Below, one piece after another: positions 46,001 through 61,000 of a stretch of DNA of 64,000 nt; position 1 is the stretch's first letter; the number at the start of each line of letters is the position of its first letter. A program made the translations under genes and the position numbers. Source of the DNA: Asterias rubens (taxonomy: Eukaryota > Echinodermata > Asteroidea > Forcipulatida > Asteriidae); NCBI RefSeq assembly GCF_902459465.1, contig NC_047065.1, positions 18,370,204 through 18,434,203 on the forward strand. The letters are read 5' to 3'. A model generated the notes under the pieces. The model made no database searches, was not told the DNA's origin, and saw only the letters and a program-made list of their open reading frames with translations.

Positions 46001-49000
46001 TGAAGGCTTGTTTTTGACATTTACCAATAGTGTCCACTGCCTTTAATACCAGGAATGATAAATAAACTAGACTTGTACCTGTTTTTAGTTGGATATCAAT
46101 ACGGTAGCAGCAGGTGGCGGATCGCGTTTATTTTTCCGATCAGGTCTCTTCGTGGTTGGACCTGAGTCAGCCGGGGCACACCCGGGACCTACTTGCTATC
46201 GCAAAGGTAAAAGTTTACTCTTTTCTTGTACAACTTTTTAGTTGACAATTAAAGGAACATTACAGAATTGGTTTTGCTAGCACAAAAAAAACTAGGCTGG
46301 CAGTGTAAGCACTTTATGTAATCCACCATATACATAAACTGACAAACCTGTAGAAGTTCGAAATCGATCGGCCATCTGGGGTCAGGAGAGAATAGTGAAA
46401 AAACGATTGCAAATTTTGCATTGCACCGATGCCAAATCAAAAATGAATAAAATGCTCACTGAGCGATAAACTCCAAACTCAAAATTAGATTATTTATTTT
46501 AAAGGATGTTTTCTATCATCATCATTAGACCGTGTAAATTTTATGTAAATCTGTGATTTGCGATTTTTTGTTCTTACCAATTCTGTAACGTTCCTTTAAA
46601 CTAAGTGAAGGACTCAAAATTAAAAGTAGACATTTTACTCCAAACCGGTGGCCAGCCATTGTGGTAGTCAATCCAAACAAGTAAAGTGGTTCAGTGTTTC
46701 ACCCCTGTTTGCAGGTTTCCTCAGACGTATATGAGGCATCTTCTATTTCATTACCAGAAATACATAATACTAATTATAACAATAGTTAAAGCACTTTGTT
46801 TGTACTTGCAATGTTTGTGGTTCCAATCCATTAAGGCATTATAGAAGTCTCATACCTAAACACAGTCTGTGATTTCTGAAGGTGGACCACTCTGCGTGAC
46901 AGATGCTAACTTGGTGCTTGGACGTTTAAGGCCAGAGTTCTTCCCCAGTATATTTGGCAAGAGTGAAGACCAACCTCTGGACATTGATGCATCGGTCAAA
47001 TCCTTCATTACTCTCACCAAAGAGGTAGAGACACATCCATAAATATTTAAACAAAAAAATGACTTACTGTTATGACCATGTTCCACAAAGTAAATATCTA
47101 TTTTATGGACAATAAAGATTGAATTGAATTCTTACATAGCGCTCAAATCCATCATTAAACCTCTAGGACATTATTACCCCAATCACTGGGCCAATAATTT
47201 CATTAGGTGCCAGTTTTGCCAAAAGTAGGACATGTAGCTATCAGTGACAAGACATTATCTAGTTCTTGAAGTACTTTTAAATTTCAACTTAAAACGCATT
47301 TGATTCTCCAGCCTTTTCTCACTCATTGTATTGCATTTTCACTGTCAATTTCCATGTATGTATTTGTGAGTTTTGGTATATGTCTTTGTTTTGTATTCTT
47401 GTGGGTGCCTTGGTGGTATTTAAGAACTAAGTTTTTCCCTAAGAGAATCTTTTAGAGTTTGCATTTCTTGTTTCTATTTTGAGGTGAATGAGTTTTTGGC
47501 GAGTCAGCCGGAGGGAACCAAGAAAGAACCAATGAGCATGGAGGAGATCGCTATGGGTTTCATTAATGTTGCTAATGAGACAATGTGTCGACCAATCAGA
47601 GCTCTCACTCAGGTAACTAAGGAACGGTCTGACAAAAGCAGAATTTTCACCGTTTTTAACTTTCTATGACATTGTGGATTATCTGTTCTTAAATTTTGTT
47701 TTGGTATCAGAGTCGCCAATAATTCTCCCTGATTCTGCAGAAAGTTCCCATTATTTCAATGTTCCAATGTACAAATTGAAAATCTCCCTGATTATGTATT
47801 TTTGTCCCTATAGACAATGCAAGTATTGTGCATATTCAAACATACACTGTACATGTATAACAAGGTGCATGAGTTTGTTTCCTTCATGCGTTAAACCAAA
47901 GTAGTCACAAAAACATTTGAATATGCACGAGACTTGCACAGTCTATTATTTTAAATGCTTATATAAGTTTCGAGTATAATTGTCTTGGATGACTTTTCTG
48001 ACAATTTGAATGTCTTTTTCTCCAGGCTAAAGGTCATGACACGTCATGTCATGTGTTAGCTTGTTTTGGTGGTGCAGGAGGTCAGCATGCTTGCGCCATA
48101 GCAAGGTCATTGGGAATGTCAACTGTCTTCATTCATAGGTTAGTTCCTGTAAGAGGTCATAGGTCAATCCAAATCAAAGTTGTTTCTATTGACAATTTCA
48201 TTTTTTTGGTACTTGCATTTTAACACCGGTTTACTTTAAAGTTTCTTCAACTGTTGTACAAATTTAAATAAACGCATCATTTTGCATGTTCACATCTGAA
48301 ACTGCCACATAGTCGTAGCTTAACTCGTTTTATTCAGATGCAGCCTAATTTTGTTAGAAATGTCACACTTTCATTTGATTTCAGACTCTGCCTGGTAAAC
48401 GAAAAATGCTGTATTTTTCTTCAAATTAAAAAAGTCGTGCTCTTTGGTCTACTTTGTACTTCTCTAGCATTGAGGATGAGGATACTGTTTTCAAAAGCTA
48501 TTTGGAATTTATAAAGTCCCAGGGGTCATCAAACTTATAAGGAGGAATTGTTATAAATGTACCTCCTAAGATCTGGATCAGGGTTTCAGACATTTTTGTC
48601 AGCAGTGACTCTCACCCCTGCATTTATTCCTCCGTTAGATTTTCCGGCATTTTATCAGCCTATGGAATGGCGCTGGCTGATGTTGTACATGAAGCTCAAG
48701 AACCGTGCGCCTTGCAGTATGAATCCAGTTCATTTCCTCTCATTGATTGCCGGATTGAGAAACTAACCGAGCAGTGTGTTCTAGAACTAGAAAAACAAGG
48801 ATTTACAAGGTACACATGTATATAGGATTTGAGGCATTGCATGGTGAGGTATCAATATATATTTGGTTTGCGGTAACACCATGGGCTAATTTCACAAAGC
48901 AATAAAATTCAACGCAAGACACATTTTCAGTTTCACCATAGTGATTTGTATTGTGACATCACACTTTACTTAGCAACTACGATTGATTTGCAGTTCCGAT

Positions 49001-52000
49001 CAATCTTAGATCTTTGTGAAATCGGCCCCATGTGTGTATCTACTTGTCAGGTAGAGTTTGTTCTTAGAAAACTTGTCTTTCTGTAGAATAAAGAAAGACA
49101 GTTCTCTTAAACAGTTTTCTAAGAACAAACTGTACCCGGCAAGTACATGTAGATACACACATGGTGTTACCACAAACCAAATATATATTTACAAGGTGAG
49201 GAAGCACAATATTTGGTTTGGTATGGTGCCTGTAATAACCAAAATATGGGATGAGAAAAAAATCAAATGTCCTCATTTGGACTTGAACCCAAGACCCCTG
49301 GCGAGATTCCTTATATAATTTGTTTTTACTCTTACACCGATGTGTTTTAAAGCCATTATACACTTTCGGTAAACAGTATTATCCAAGTCCCACACTTCGT
49401 GTATCACAACTAATATATAAAATAACAAACCTGTGAAAAATTAGGTTCAATCGGTCATCGGAGTCGGGAGAAAATAACGGGAAAACCCATTCTTGTTTAC
49501 GCGCGTTTCGCCATGACATGACATGTGTTTAAAATAAATCCGTTATTCTCGCTAACGAGAATTTATATTGTTTTAATGTTTTCTCAAAAAGTAAAGCATT
49601 TCATGGAACAATTTCAAGAGAAGTCTTTCACCATTACCTTCTGTAAACCCTGTAAATTATTTGTAAATCAATGAACTTTTTTTTTTCTGTACTGAAAGTG
49701 TATGATGGCTTTAAGCACTGTATACATAGTATACACAGTACTTTCCTTGAGTTCTGTAAACAAATCAATATTCTTTATCCTCGATACAAAACTAATATCT
49801 AATAAGATTCTTTATATCGCCCCGTCGGTGCAAAAATCCTGTACCTCAGTGCCTGCAGGTTTTGTGTGTGCATACTTTAAGCGAAATACAAAGTCTTAGC
49901 ATTTCAAACCCTCATGTAACTTGATCACTATTCTTGCTATTAATAATAATAATAGTGGCTTCTTATATAACGCCCAATTCTGTCATGCAGTGACACTCAA
50001 AAGGCTTAGCAACTGTGTTATTATCTTCTCACAAAGAATAAAGTTGACTGTCAGATTATGGATGGGTTACAGCATAGTCTTTGCATGTATTTTCCACCAG
50101 CTGCGGTGATGTAGTACCCGTTATTATGTCACGTGGTCATGCAATCGGTCTATTAATTTTTAACGATAGCAACTCACTTCAAAATAAACTGCACAGTTTC
50201 TATAGGATGGTTTTCCAAGGTATTCTTATTAATCCAATCTTTTTTTCTGTACAGGTCACAAATTGACACAGAGTCCTACTTACATCTTCGGTATGACAGA
50301 ACGGATTGCGCCCTCATGTGTTCAGCAGCTGACTTTCCAGTAACTAAAACAAGCTGTTGCCATGGTGATTTTGAGGGAGCATTCAATGCCAGGTAGGCCT
50401 TCAAGGTTGGCCATGTTGTTTGAACTCAAGAACCAGTTATTATAATAATTTTTTGTTTCATCTGAATAACTATACATTTGTTTGAACAGGTTGAATAGGA
50501 AGCTAGAAGAATCGTTAAGTTTTGTATACAATGTATGTGAGGAAAACCCCAAAAGGGGGAAAACCACGCAACTGGGTAGGGACTGAAAATCCACTCCACA
50601 TGCAAGGCTCTAGTCTGAGATGGGATTCGAACCAGGGTCCACAGATGTTAAAGAAGGGAAACAAAGCACTGAACCAACCTGATGCCCATGTGACTTGGAA
50701 GGAAAACCCCAATGAAGAAAACCCATGAAACCAGGGACTGGAAACCCAATCCACATGCAAGGCTCTGGTCTGAGATGGGATTCGAACCGGGGTCCTCAGA
50801 GGTTCAAAGACATGGAAAGAAACCACAAAGCAAACCTGATGCCCAATGTACAGCTAAATAGAGCAACTAAAAATCACAGACCTTCAAATTGAGAGCACCT
50901 TACTATCTTCCCATATGTGTAGGTACAAGCGAGAGTTTGGTTTCACTATTCCAGGACGTTCTATCATCGTTGATGACATCAGAGTACGTGGAGTAGGAAA
51001 GACAGATATCATTGAAGATAGACTACTCAAAACGAGCGCCAAAGAACCAAAGAGTCAACTGGTAAACTTTGAAGATTTTTCTTGATTCATTTCAAGCTCA
51101 CAATTACTTAAAGGCAGTGGACACTATTGGTAATTACTCAAAACAATTATTATCATAATACATTTCTTGATTACGAGTAATGGGGAGAGGTTGATAGTAT
51201 AAAACATTGTGCGAAACAGCTCCCTCTGAAGTGACATAGTTTTCGAGAAAGAAGTAATTTTCCACAAATTTGATTTCGAGACCTCAAGTTAAGAATTTGA
51301 GGTCTCAAAATCAAGCATCTGAAAGCACACAACTTCGTGTGACCATGATGCGACATGGTTATTTTTTTCTTTCATTAATATCTCGCAACTTTGATGACCG
51401 ATTGAGCTCAAATTTTCACAGGTTTATTATTTTATGCATATTATTTTTGAGATGAACCAACTGTGAAGACTAGTTTTTGACAATTACCAATAGTGTCCAC
51501 TGCCTTTAAATACCAAAATGTAGATCAAACAGAAAGTACATGAACATGTAAAAGAAAAAATAAATGGAATGATCGACACATTGTACATGTAGAAGCAAAA
51601 ATAATAGGCATCTGGAGAAACTGTAACTGGTAAACTTTGAAGATTTTTCTTTTTCAAACTCATATTTATATCCGTACCAAATGAAAAGCAAATCATCTAC
51701 CTTTGGTGGATCAAGTTTTTTGGCGATGATGAATCCCTACTCACTGTGAATGAAGATGTTACATAATATACCTGTAGTAGTTTCAGCTTTAATTAGTTGT
51801 CAAGCTTTTGAGAAAAATAGTGAAAATCACAGAGCAATTTTTTCAGGAGAGAAGCATAAATCCATTATACATGCGGAAATAATTTCGTCTCAAATGAGAC
51901 AAAAATTATTTCTGTGAAATTGTTTTACTCATTTCTCAAAAACCACAGCATATCAGCAAGTATTGTTCCAAGGGACACTTTCTACTATCAATATTTTTAA

Positions 52001-55000
52001 ACTGTTTAAATTTAGAGTAAATCTGTGGACGGTTGTGTTTTGTGTCGTTCAAAAAGTACCTGAACCCGATAAGTTAGAGTTTATTTTTTTGTGATTTGGA
52101 TGACTAATCACCAGGTGACGAGATGCTATTTTGACTCTAAGTACTGGGATACCAAACTCTATCTGCTAGATGACCTATCAAGCAATCATACCATTCAAGG
52201 ACCAGCCATCTTAATAGAGAAGAACAGTACCGTGGTGATTGAGCCACACTGTCAGGCAAGGATAACACAACGAGGAGATATACACATCAAGGTAATCATT
52301 ATTATTTTTATTTTATTACCTTCATTACACAAATACATACAAAATTACATTGATGCAAAAGGGAAACACCGAACAAGCACACAGGCCCACTAAATGGGGG
52401 ACCCTTGTTCACACATCAAAACAGAAAGACAAGGGACAGGCACAACTACAGGCAAACAACCGAAGAAAAATAAAGAAATACTATAAAAAGTAAAAAAAAA
52501 AAAAAAAAATCACAAAGAAGGTGGAAAAACTACAATTTAAAAATGGCAAAAAATTATTGCACAAGCATGATAAAAATATACAGGAGAACCGTACTATCCA
52601 AATTAGTCATCACTGGCTGGTGAGTAGTGTCCAAGTAAAGGAGGCCAGATTTAAAAAGAGAAAGAACTTGTGAGTTCTAAGGTTGGGTGGAATTATTAAA
52701 AGCCGTTTCTGAAATAACAACTACAGCTACGGCTACAGCTAGATTTCTTTGTCATCATTAGCCTTGGGTTATAGGATGTCCTTAGCAACACCCTTTAGCA
52801 ACAGCCAGAGCCGTAGCTGTAGATGCCAATTCGGATACGGCCTTATTCCGGTAATGAAACCAAGGATGTCTCATAAGTGAACTTAATTACTGCTGCTCGC
52901 AAGCCCGAGGAAAATGTAAACAGAGGTGCTTGCAAGGTGAACCAGAAACACCGGGGTTAACCCCTACTCTTCCATGATAAGTGTTCTCAGTTCTGTTGCT
53001 ACATGCACTAGCAGTCTTAGTACACTGGATGGCTTAATGTCCCATCTGAACGACAAAGCAATTATATTGCACCTCATTTCCATACTTGATGAAAGTATCT
53101 TGCTCATCAAGGGCACAAGTGCCACATACTGACTAAAGAAAAGTGCCAATCATCAAGACCGTTTTTCTCTTGGAAAGAAACCGAGGATACTTCTTGTTAC
53201 AAACAATCTTGAAATAATTCTTTTAAAAACAGTTTATGGTTTGTTTCCTGGGTACATGTAGATTGGTATTAACTTATAGAACAAATTTTCTACAAAACAC
53301 AGCCACTACTCACATAATTTTTGTTTATGTTTTGACTAGTATCACTAGTCATCTTCAGAACGAGGCACCACCAGTCGGTTGGTGGCGCTGTTTCCTGCTA
53401 CGGCCACTGTATGGTGGTTTGGTGTTCTACATTGCAAGGTAGAAAATTTGTTTATATTTTGATATATTACCAGCCTGTTGATGAACTTGTTTCATTATAT
53501 AGATTGGTAGTGGTTTGAGAAAAGGTATCGGAACGGAGTTAGACACCATTCAACTCTCCATCTTCTCACATCGGTTTATGAGTACAGCTGAACAGATGGG
53601 GAGAATTCTACAAAGAACAGCCATCTCAACAAATATTAAGGTCAGTGCTAGATCTACACATAGATATTAAAGTCACCTGGAAGTGGTATTTTTTCAAAAT
53701 AAAGCTTTTGTCACTAGTGTTTTGATGAGTGGAATGTAAATAAACTGTTAACTAAGGTTTTAAAAAATCCGTTCTTATGTTATTTACAAATTTAAGAGTA
53801 GACCCCGATCCGAGAGGGCGCTGTTCGTGACGTCAATCGAGGCAGACTTTGCCTGTAATGCGTAGAGTAAACACAATTGCAAAGTACATGTACGGACCAA
53901 GTCGTGAGTTTACGTTTAAAAAAAAATAAAAAGGTTTTTTTCCGGCAATGCCGACCAGGTGTATTGCTGCTGAATGCAGAAAAACACTTTTTGAAATGTA
54001 CCAACTCACGACTTTGACGTACATGTACTTTGCACGTGTGTTTACTTTACGCATTGCAGGCAAAGTCTGCCTTGATTGATGTCACAAAAGGGGTAGGCGG
54101 AGTCAGCCCCCCAAACAACTTTATATATTTTTTAAACATATATATCGTGACAAACAATTACTAAAAAAATTGTTTAATTGTTCGTAAGCATATACTCTTA
54201 TGTTTGAAAGAAAAAAAATTCTATTTCCAGGTGACTTTAAATGGTATGCTTAACAATGGTAAGACATAAATATGATTGTTCACAAGTTAATACTTAGCAT
54301 ACAACTAAGCGGACAACTTGCCTGGAATGTTATAAATTTAAGAAATGAGTACCAAGAGCTGCAACGGTTAGTTTTGAGCTTGTGTGTCCCAAACCTGATG
54401 TTTGACAACAGTCAAAACAGTATTATTGTTTTATTTTTCCATTGACCAATATTACTGAAAAAAAACTTCCACAGGTTGATTTTTTATAATACAAATGATA
54501 ATAATAAACCGATGTTATAAAGCACATTGCACACTTGTCCCAATTCATGTTTATGTTGGGTTACACAATGTGACAATGGCTTTAAAAGCTTTTTGGTAGT
54601 AATATTACATTGTATTACAAATTTAAACAAAATTGTCTTTTCTAATATTAGATTCTTTGTCAAAGTCTTTTTTTGCCCCAATTGAATTCAGATATACACG
54701 TACAATCATTATTTTGAGAGTGCCAATTTCTCCTCTGCATATTCTCATGAAGAATAATAACATCTTCCTATGATTTGAATATTTTTTTTTTCCTGCAGGA
54801 GAGACTTGATTTTTCTTGTGCCATGTTTGGATTTGATGGTGGGTTGGTCGCCAACGCTCCTCATATTCCTGTCCATCTTGGTGCAATGCAAGAAACCGTG
54901 CAATACCAGGTAGGATCTTAATCCTTCTCTAAGTACAAATCATAAAAATAGAACCCGGAGAATGCTGAGCTTGGCTGCCCTCTGTGTCGTGTGTGGACGC

Positions 55001-58000
55001 GGCTAATCGATACGTGCGCGATACGCATGTATGGCATAACGATCATCGCGTGAGACAAGTGTATGGCAAAATGGGCATCACGTGACACGCGTGTGAGGCA
55101 AGATGGCATCGCACACAGACTGTTTCTACTATTTTCATTGGTCAATGTGTTGTTTACTGTATGGCAATATATTTTGCCATACACGCGTAAAAAATGGCGT
55201 ACGCGTGTCCATAAAAATGGTCTCACAGTGAAACCGCAGGCACAATGACACACTGAGCATTCTCCAGGTTCTATTTTTGTGGTACATACTCAACTTTGCA
55301 TTGAAAACATGTGACTTAGAAAAATACTACTAGTTTTGAAAATGAATCTAGAGATTGTTTTGATCAAAATTAATGCTTTGTAATCATTCATTTTATATTG
55401 AGTTTGAACTTGGTTGATCTGGGTAGAAAAAGAGGTTGAAGTTCACTTCGTCAATTAATCAATTGTACCAATTAAATTTGAACAGAATATAAAGAGAATT
55501 TCAAAACATTTTTGTATAGCTAATTGTGTTGACTTGTTATCAGTATTATAACTTGACAAAAGTCATGGCCAAAACTTCAGACCATTAGCTATTTATTTAC
55601 CTAAAAGAGCTAACTAAGCTATCGTTTGTTTAGAATGTCAGAGATTTTCTCATTTCCTTGCAGATGAAAGTTCTTGGTGATGATTTGAAGGAGGGTGATA
55701 TGATATTAACGAATCATCCATGTGCAGGAGGCAGCCATTTGCCGGATTTAACTGTCATTACTCCAGTAAGTTATAAATCAAATCCTACTCAATCGAATAC
55801 CCTTTTTAAAGGGTGTATGTAACTTTTGTAGGACAGAAAACACAATGTCCACAGATTTACACTAAACTTACACAGTTGGAAGATAATGATAGTAGAAAGC
55901 TTCCCTGAAAATATTACGTGCAAAGGTGCTGTAGTTTTTGGAAAATTAGTAAAACAATGACATGAAAAAAAATTTTGTCTCATGAGACGAAAATTATTTT
56001 AAGTATTTACAAACGTATTTTCATGACATTGTTTTACTCATTTCTCAAAAACTACAGAACCTCAGTAAGTAATAATTTTTATTTGAAGGGAAGCTTTCCA
56101 CTATCATTCTCTTCAAACCCTGTAAGTTTAATGTAAATCTATGGACATTTTGAAAAGGTACCCAAATCCTTTAAAAACAACGGTTTGTGCTTTGGACTAT
56201 TTCGTTTTGTTTATCAATTCTAGTTGTGATACCAATGACTCTCAGAAAAGTGCCTTTAAATCTGTACTAGCCAAGACCCGAATGGAGACAAGTTTTAGTT
56301 TAAGATGTAGGAGGAAAACCCAAGAGAATGATTTCAACTTGCTATCAGTTTGGGACTGAAAACAAAGTCCACATAGTGCATATTATTAGCATAAAACTGC
56401 ATGATCAAAGTGTTTTGTATTTCTCGTCAGTGGTCAAAGGATCTTTTTATGTCCTTTTTGGATAAGTTCACAGACCTTCCTATTAGTAATTTCAACAAAT
56501 AATTGTAGTTAAAAAAATAAAAATTAAGGGAAATCGCCTTTCATCACAATGCCAGAATGCCACATCAAGGCGAGGACTTCACTTAACTGATTTGGGCTCC
56601 TGACCCAAATCAACTGTCACCCGGGGCACGTTGCCACCTACTTCTGGGGCTAAAACAGGCTTACCCCCTTCACATTCCGTAAGGATGTAGGCATGGGTAT
56701 CATCCACTAGGAGCCTGGCTGGTAGAGCAGAATGAAATATCGTCCAAACTTTTTACGAAGCAACTATGGTTAAGTGCTTAATCTTGATACATTTTTTGAT
56801 CTGGCTCAGGTATTCTATCCAGGAAGTCTGAAGCCTGTATTCTTCGTAGCTAGCCGAGGACATCATGCAGATATTGGTGGGATTGCCCCTGGGTCTATGC
56901 CGCCTAACTCTAAGCATCTTGGTGAGGAAGGAGCCGTCTTTAAGACATTCAAATTGGTTAAAGATGGCATCTTTCAAGAAGAAGGTAGGTCAAATATAAA
57001 GGAATTCAAATCTGTGCTTTTGATGTCAGTTTTAGTTTTCACTACCAGTAATTGTTTGTTTTCCAACTCTCTTTGTTCCGTTTGGGAATCACTATTATTG
57101 TACACTTTTAGTGGAAATAATGACTTTTGAAAATTACCAAATGTGTCCAGGGGTGGATTTCACAATGGTAGTCCTAACTTAGGACTAATCCTAGGCAATG
57201 CTAAAAGATAGGACCAGTCCTAACTTAGGATGAGTTACTGGTCCTAACTTAGGACCAGTCCTATCTCTTTGCATTGCCTAGGACTAGTCTTAAGTTAGGA
57301 CTACCTTTGTGAAATCCACCCCAGTGCCTATAAATGAAAGATTTCTAAAGGTCTCTTTATTTATATTTTGATCAAACTTGTTCTCACAAAATATGTTGAA
57401 GTATATACATGTATTGGGGTATTACTGATGATTGTGTTAACAGATGTAGTGAAAGCATTCATGGCACCAGGTGAGGTACCAGGGAGCAGTGGTACCAGGA
57501 ACCTCCATGACAACCTAGCGGATCTCAGGGCACAAGTTGCAGCCAATCAAAAGGTGAGCTTATTGGGTTGGGGTTCTGGGGCCACTTTTATAGAGCTGCT
57601 TAAGCAAAAGAATTGCTTAAAGACACTGAACACTATTGGTAATGGTCAAAGACTAGTCTTCTCACTGGCTGTATCTCAACATATACATAAAGAACAGACC
57701 TGTGAAAATTTGAGCTCAATTGGTCGTCGAAGTTGCAAGATAATAATGAAAGAAAAACATGCTTGTCACACGAAGTTGTGTGCGTAGAGATGGTTGATTT
57801 CGAGACCTCGAATTCTAAATCTGAGGTCTCGAAATCACATTCTTGAAAAGTTACTTAATTCTCGAAAACTATGTCACTTCAGGGGGAGCCGTTTCTCACA
57901 ATGTTTTATACCATCAACCTCTCCCCATTACTTGTCACCTAGTAAGGATTTATGCTAATAACTATTTTGAGTAATTACCAATAGCACAAAAGTACCTCGC

Positions 58001-61000
58001 TTATTTTACACACGTTACTGGCCAAAATTTCATGCCATATACATTGCTTGTGACTGGTATGTAGCTGTTGTTAACTTAGCATAACAATTGAGTGGAGTCT
58101 TGGCCGATAATCTGATTTTTACTAAGCAAGGATTTTTTTGCTTAAGCAAAATTTTGTGCTAAAGCAGCTCTATGAAACTGGGCCCAGTCTCTACCCGATA
58201 GTGTTTTCCTTAGGTTTAGCTCCTACATTTAAACACTTGTTTTCTTGTATTGTTTCTTTACAACTATGAGCTCAAGAGGTTTTTTTAAGGGCTCTAAACG
58301 TTCCTTATTTTTTTTCTCTTGATTTGAGGTTGTACTTTTTTGAGTGAAACTTTTGTCTGAGATCCAGTTACTTTGCTTCTATTAAAAGCATTTGTGCGAT
58401 GTGCTATTGAAATCTAAATGAATAAATAGACATGGGGCTAATTTCATAGAGTTGCTAAAGCCGAAAAATATTGCTTGACATTAATGTCTGCTTAACAAAA
58501 ATGAGCAGGATACCAGTCACAAGTTGTGGCGTGGTGTTTGTGTTGGTAACCTTATTCTGGTAAGCATAATTTGGATGTTCTCAGCTGCTTCTAGCAGCTC
58601 TGATCATGATGACTGACATAGTATCCCCCTCTTTCTCACTTACTACTAGGGTATCACCCTGATCACAGAACTGATTGATAGCTATGGTCTTGATGTCGTC
58701 TTGGCTTATATGGGTCACATTCAAACCAATGCTGAGATTGCTGTGCGTGAGATGCTGAAAGAGATTGGGAAGAACACCTTGGAGAAGACGGGCAAGACGA
58801 GACTGATGGCTGTTGATTACATGGATGATGGCACACCTATTCAACTCAGTATTGATATCAATATAAACGAGGTAAGTAAGTCTATGACATCACTGGAATA
58901 GGGCGCCTGACATATACCTTTTGGCAAATTCCCATTGTGCAAGCGCTAAATGTTGAGCGAGGAGCATGCTGGTCTAGGACGCTAGCAATACCCAGCATAT
59001 ACCTCATTCCACGCCTAAACTGCAAGTACCGACTATTTGCAACAAGGTCTATATAGAAGGTTTTTTTAAATGAGAGGTCGCCTAACATCATTAGGCTAGG
59101 ACGGCCACTTCACGATTAATACATTGTGATTCGTAAGAACTTTGAAAGTTATTTAACTCCACCTTACAGTGCCTCAAATCCTACATTCTTGTTATATTGT
59201 TAATTATAGGGTGCAGCATTTTTTGACTTCACTGGTACTGGACCTGAGGTATATGGTAACTGCAATGCACCAAGAGCGGTTACCATGTCCGCTATTATCT
59301 ACTGTCTGCGCTGTATGATCGGACATGATGTACCACTGAATCAGGTGAGAACAATGCTTTCGTCTCTACTAACATTTAAACACTGTCCGCTTGCTTCCAG
59401 CAAAGCGATTTCGTTTAGCGTAGTGAAAGTGCTGGAAAGCCCTGAATGACTGAAGGCCACTTAAAGGTGTGGGCTACAATCAACTACTTTTCTAGGGGCC
59501 GTTGCCACTGCTCCTGGGGCTTAAACAGGGTTACCCCCCTTTACAGTCCATACGGATGTAGGCTTGGGTATAATCCATCATAAGCCAGGCTGGTAGGGTA
59601 GAAAGCACTACCTCCCCAACTTTTAAAGCAATCATGGTTAAGTGTCTTCCCTAAAGTGTCACTACCGGGACTCAAACCCACACTCTGCTAAGATCAACTC
59701 GCAACCTATGTTCTTCCTCACTCAACCTTCTCTTGGAGTATCGGACAAACACTTAAGTACATGTAGGAGACAGGGTCTTCCCCATTTCCAGCCTGGCCCT
59801 GTGGATCTAACTACCAGATAGCTGAAGAAAAGCAAACTCACTTGAGTCATTCATGAAATTGTTGAAGACTCACTTGTTTCGTCGTCAGGGTTTTATTTTG
59901 TTTTGGCCCATCTTTGATTTTGACCTGATGTTAGTTGCAGACATCCAAGCGCTTTGCATCCTCTAGAAAAGGCTCTTTAAGTGCCAGCTTATTGTTCTTG
60001 TTGAAAACGAAGATGACAATTTTTGTTTATTTGGTTTGGTTACACCCATATTACACCAATGTGAAACAAAAATCTATTAATTTCTGCCCGACTTTTTTTC
60101 TAGGGTTGCTTAAAACCTGTGCAATTACACATTCCAAAAGGATCTATCCTCGACCCATCTGAGAATGCTGCCGTCGTCGGGGGTAACGTTCTGACATCAC
60201 AACGTGTAGTTGATGTTGTACTCAAAGCATTTGCTGTCTGTGCTGCATCACAGGTACATGTAGTTTTTTTTTTTACTTTTTATTGTTTTAAATTGTATTT
60301 TCATGTTTAGCTTGAGCCCCCCCCCCCCAATCTCAGAACACATACCTCTCCTCCCACCCCGATGAAATCAGAAAGCATTGACCCATGAACTGAAACACCT
60401 TGCTTTTTTATTGTTTTATTGAATGCTTTTTATGAGAGCTTTGAGATGCAGCGTAGTTTATCAGTAATTTGAGGTTGAACAAGGAAACATTGAATAGCTC
60501 AAGATTTTAACCAACAAAATCCTTTAATGTACAGGCGCTCTATCAACTAAGCTACCTAACCCTATGATGTCGGTAATCCTAGTTTGTCAATATCTTCATT
60601 TGTAGGTGCCAGTCATAGGAAGACCACCAACATAGGACTAGATAGCTCAGTTAGTGGAGCACTGGCACGTTAAACCGGAGGTTTTTGGTTGCACCCCTAC
60701 TCTTGTGAATTTTACTTTGTTGAAGCCCATGTCATTTAAAACTTACCCAGTCTGTAACCCTTGTGGTAAATTATTTGATAGTTTTTATTAATGAATGGTA
60801 TTTTTCTCGCTGTTCTTCTTAAAGGGTTGTATGAACAACATAACATTTGGTGATGCAGACATTGGTTATTATGAGACGGTCTCGGGAGGTGCAGGAGCGG
60901 TAAGCTATAAGACCTGATTTCAACTCATAATCTCAGGAGGGAAAAACTTTTCTCTGAATTCAGTCCTTCACAGATCTTTGTCCTTTTGTTGTACAAATTA

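Larger units (their letters stand above)
44150..46085 (+). repeat. 76-bp satellite array in OPLAH intron 9
   Basis: About 20 units of 76 bp with core ACTAGACTTGCACAGTCTAT, TAGCATGAAGCT and TACCAGGAATGATAAATAAA. Each unit holds two short inverted ACTAGACTTG/AGTCTA motifs. Two elements interrupt the array: one at 44878-45144, and a family 1 MITE at 45661-46046. The array ends directly at the acceptor of exon 10 (46089). Confidence 0.93.
42583..48809 (+). other. OPLAH: OPLAH exons 7-14 (hydantoinase A / oxoprolinase domain)
   Basis: Exons 42583-42715, 43058-43170, 43753-43841, 46089-46206, 46882-47024, 47484-47612, 48026-48138, 48639-48809 (residues 240-575). They hold [49 protein letters not shown] (the second phosphate signature, split between two exons), [26 protein letters not shown] and [20 protein letters not shown]. 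The domain belongs to the actin/ASKHA-like ATP-binding fold group. Confidence 0.94.

Noticed and set aside
54918..55253. 111-codon minus-strand frame in OPLAH intron 19
   Set aside because: Lies in a region of inverted repeats (AGAACCCGGAGAATGCTGAG and ATTCTCCAGGTTCT ends, CACGCGTGT motifs); no protein signature.
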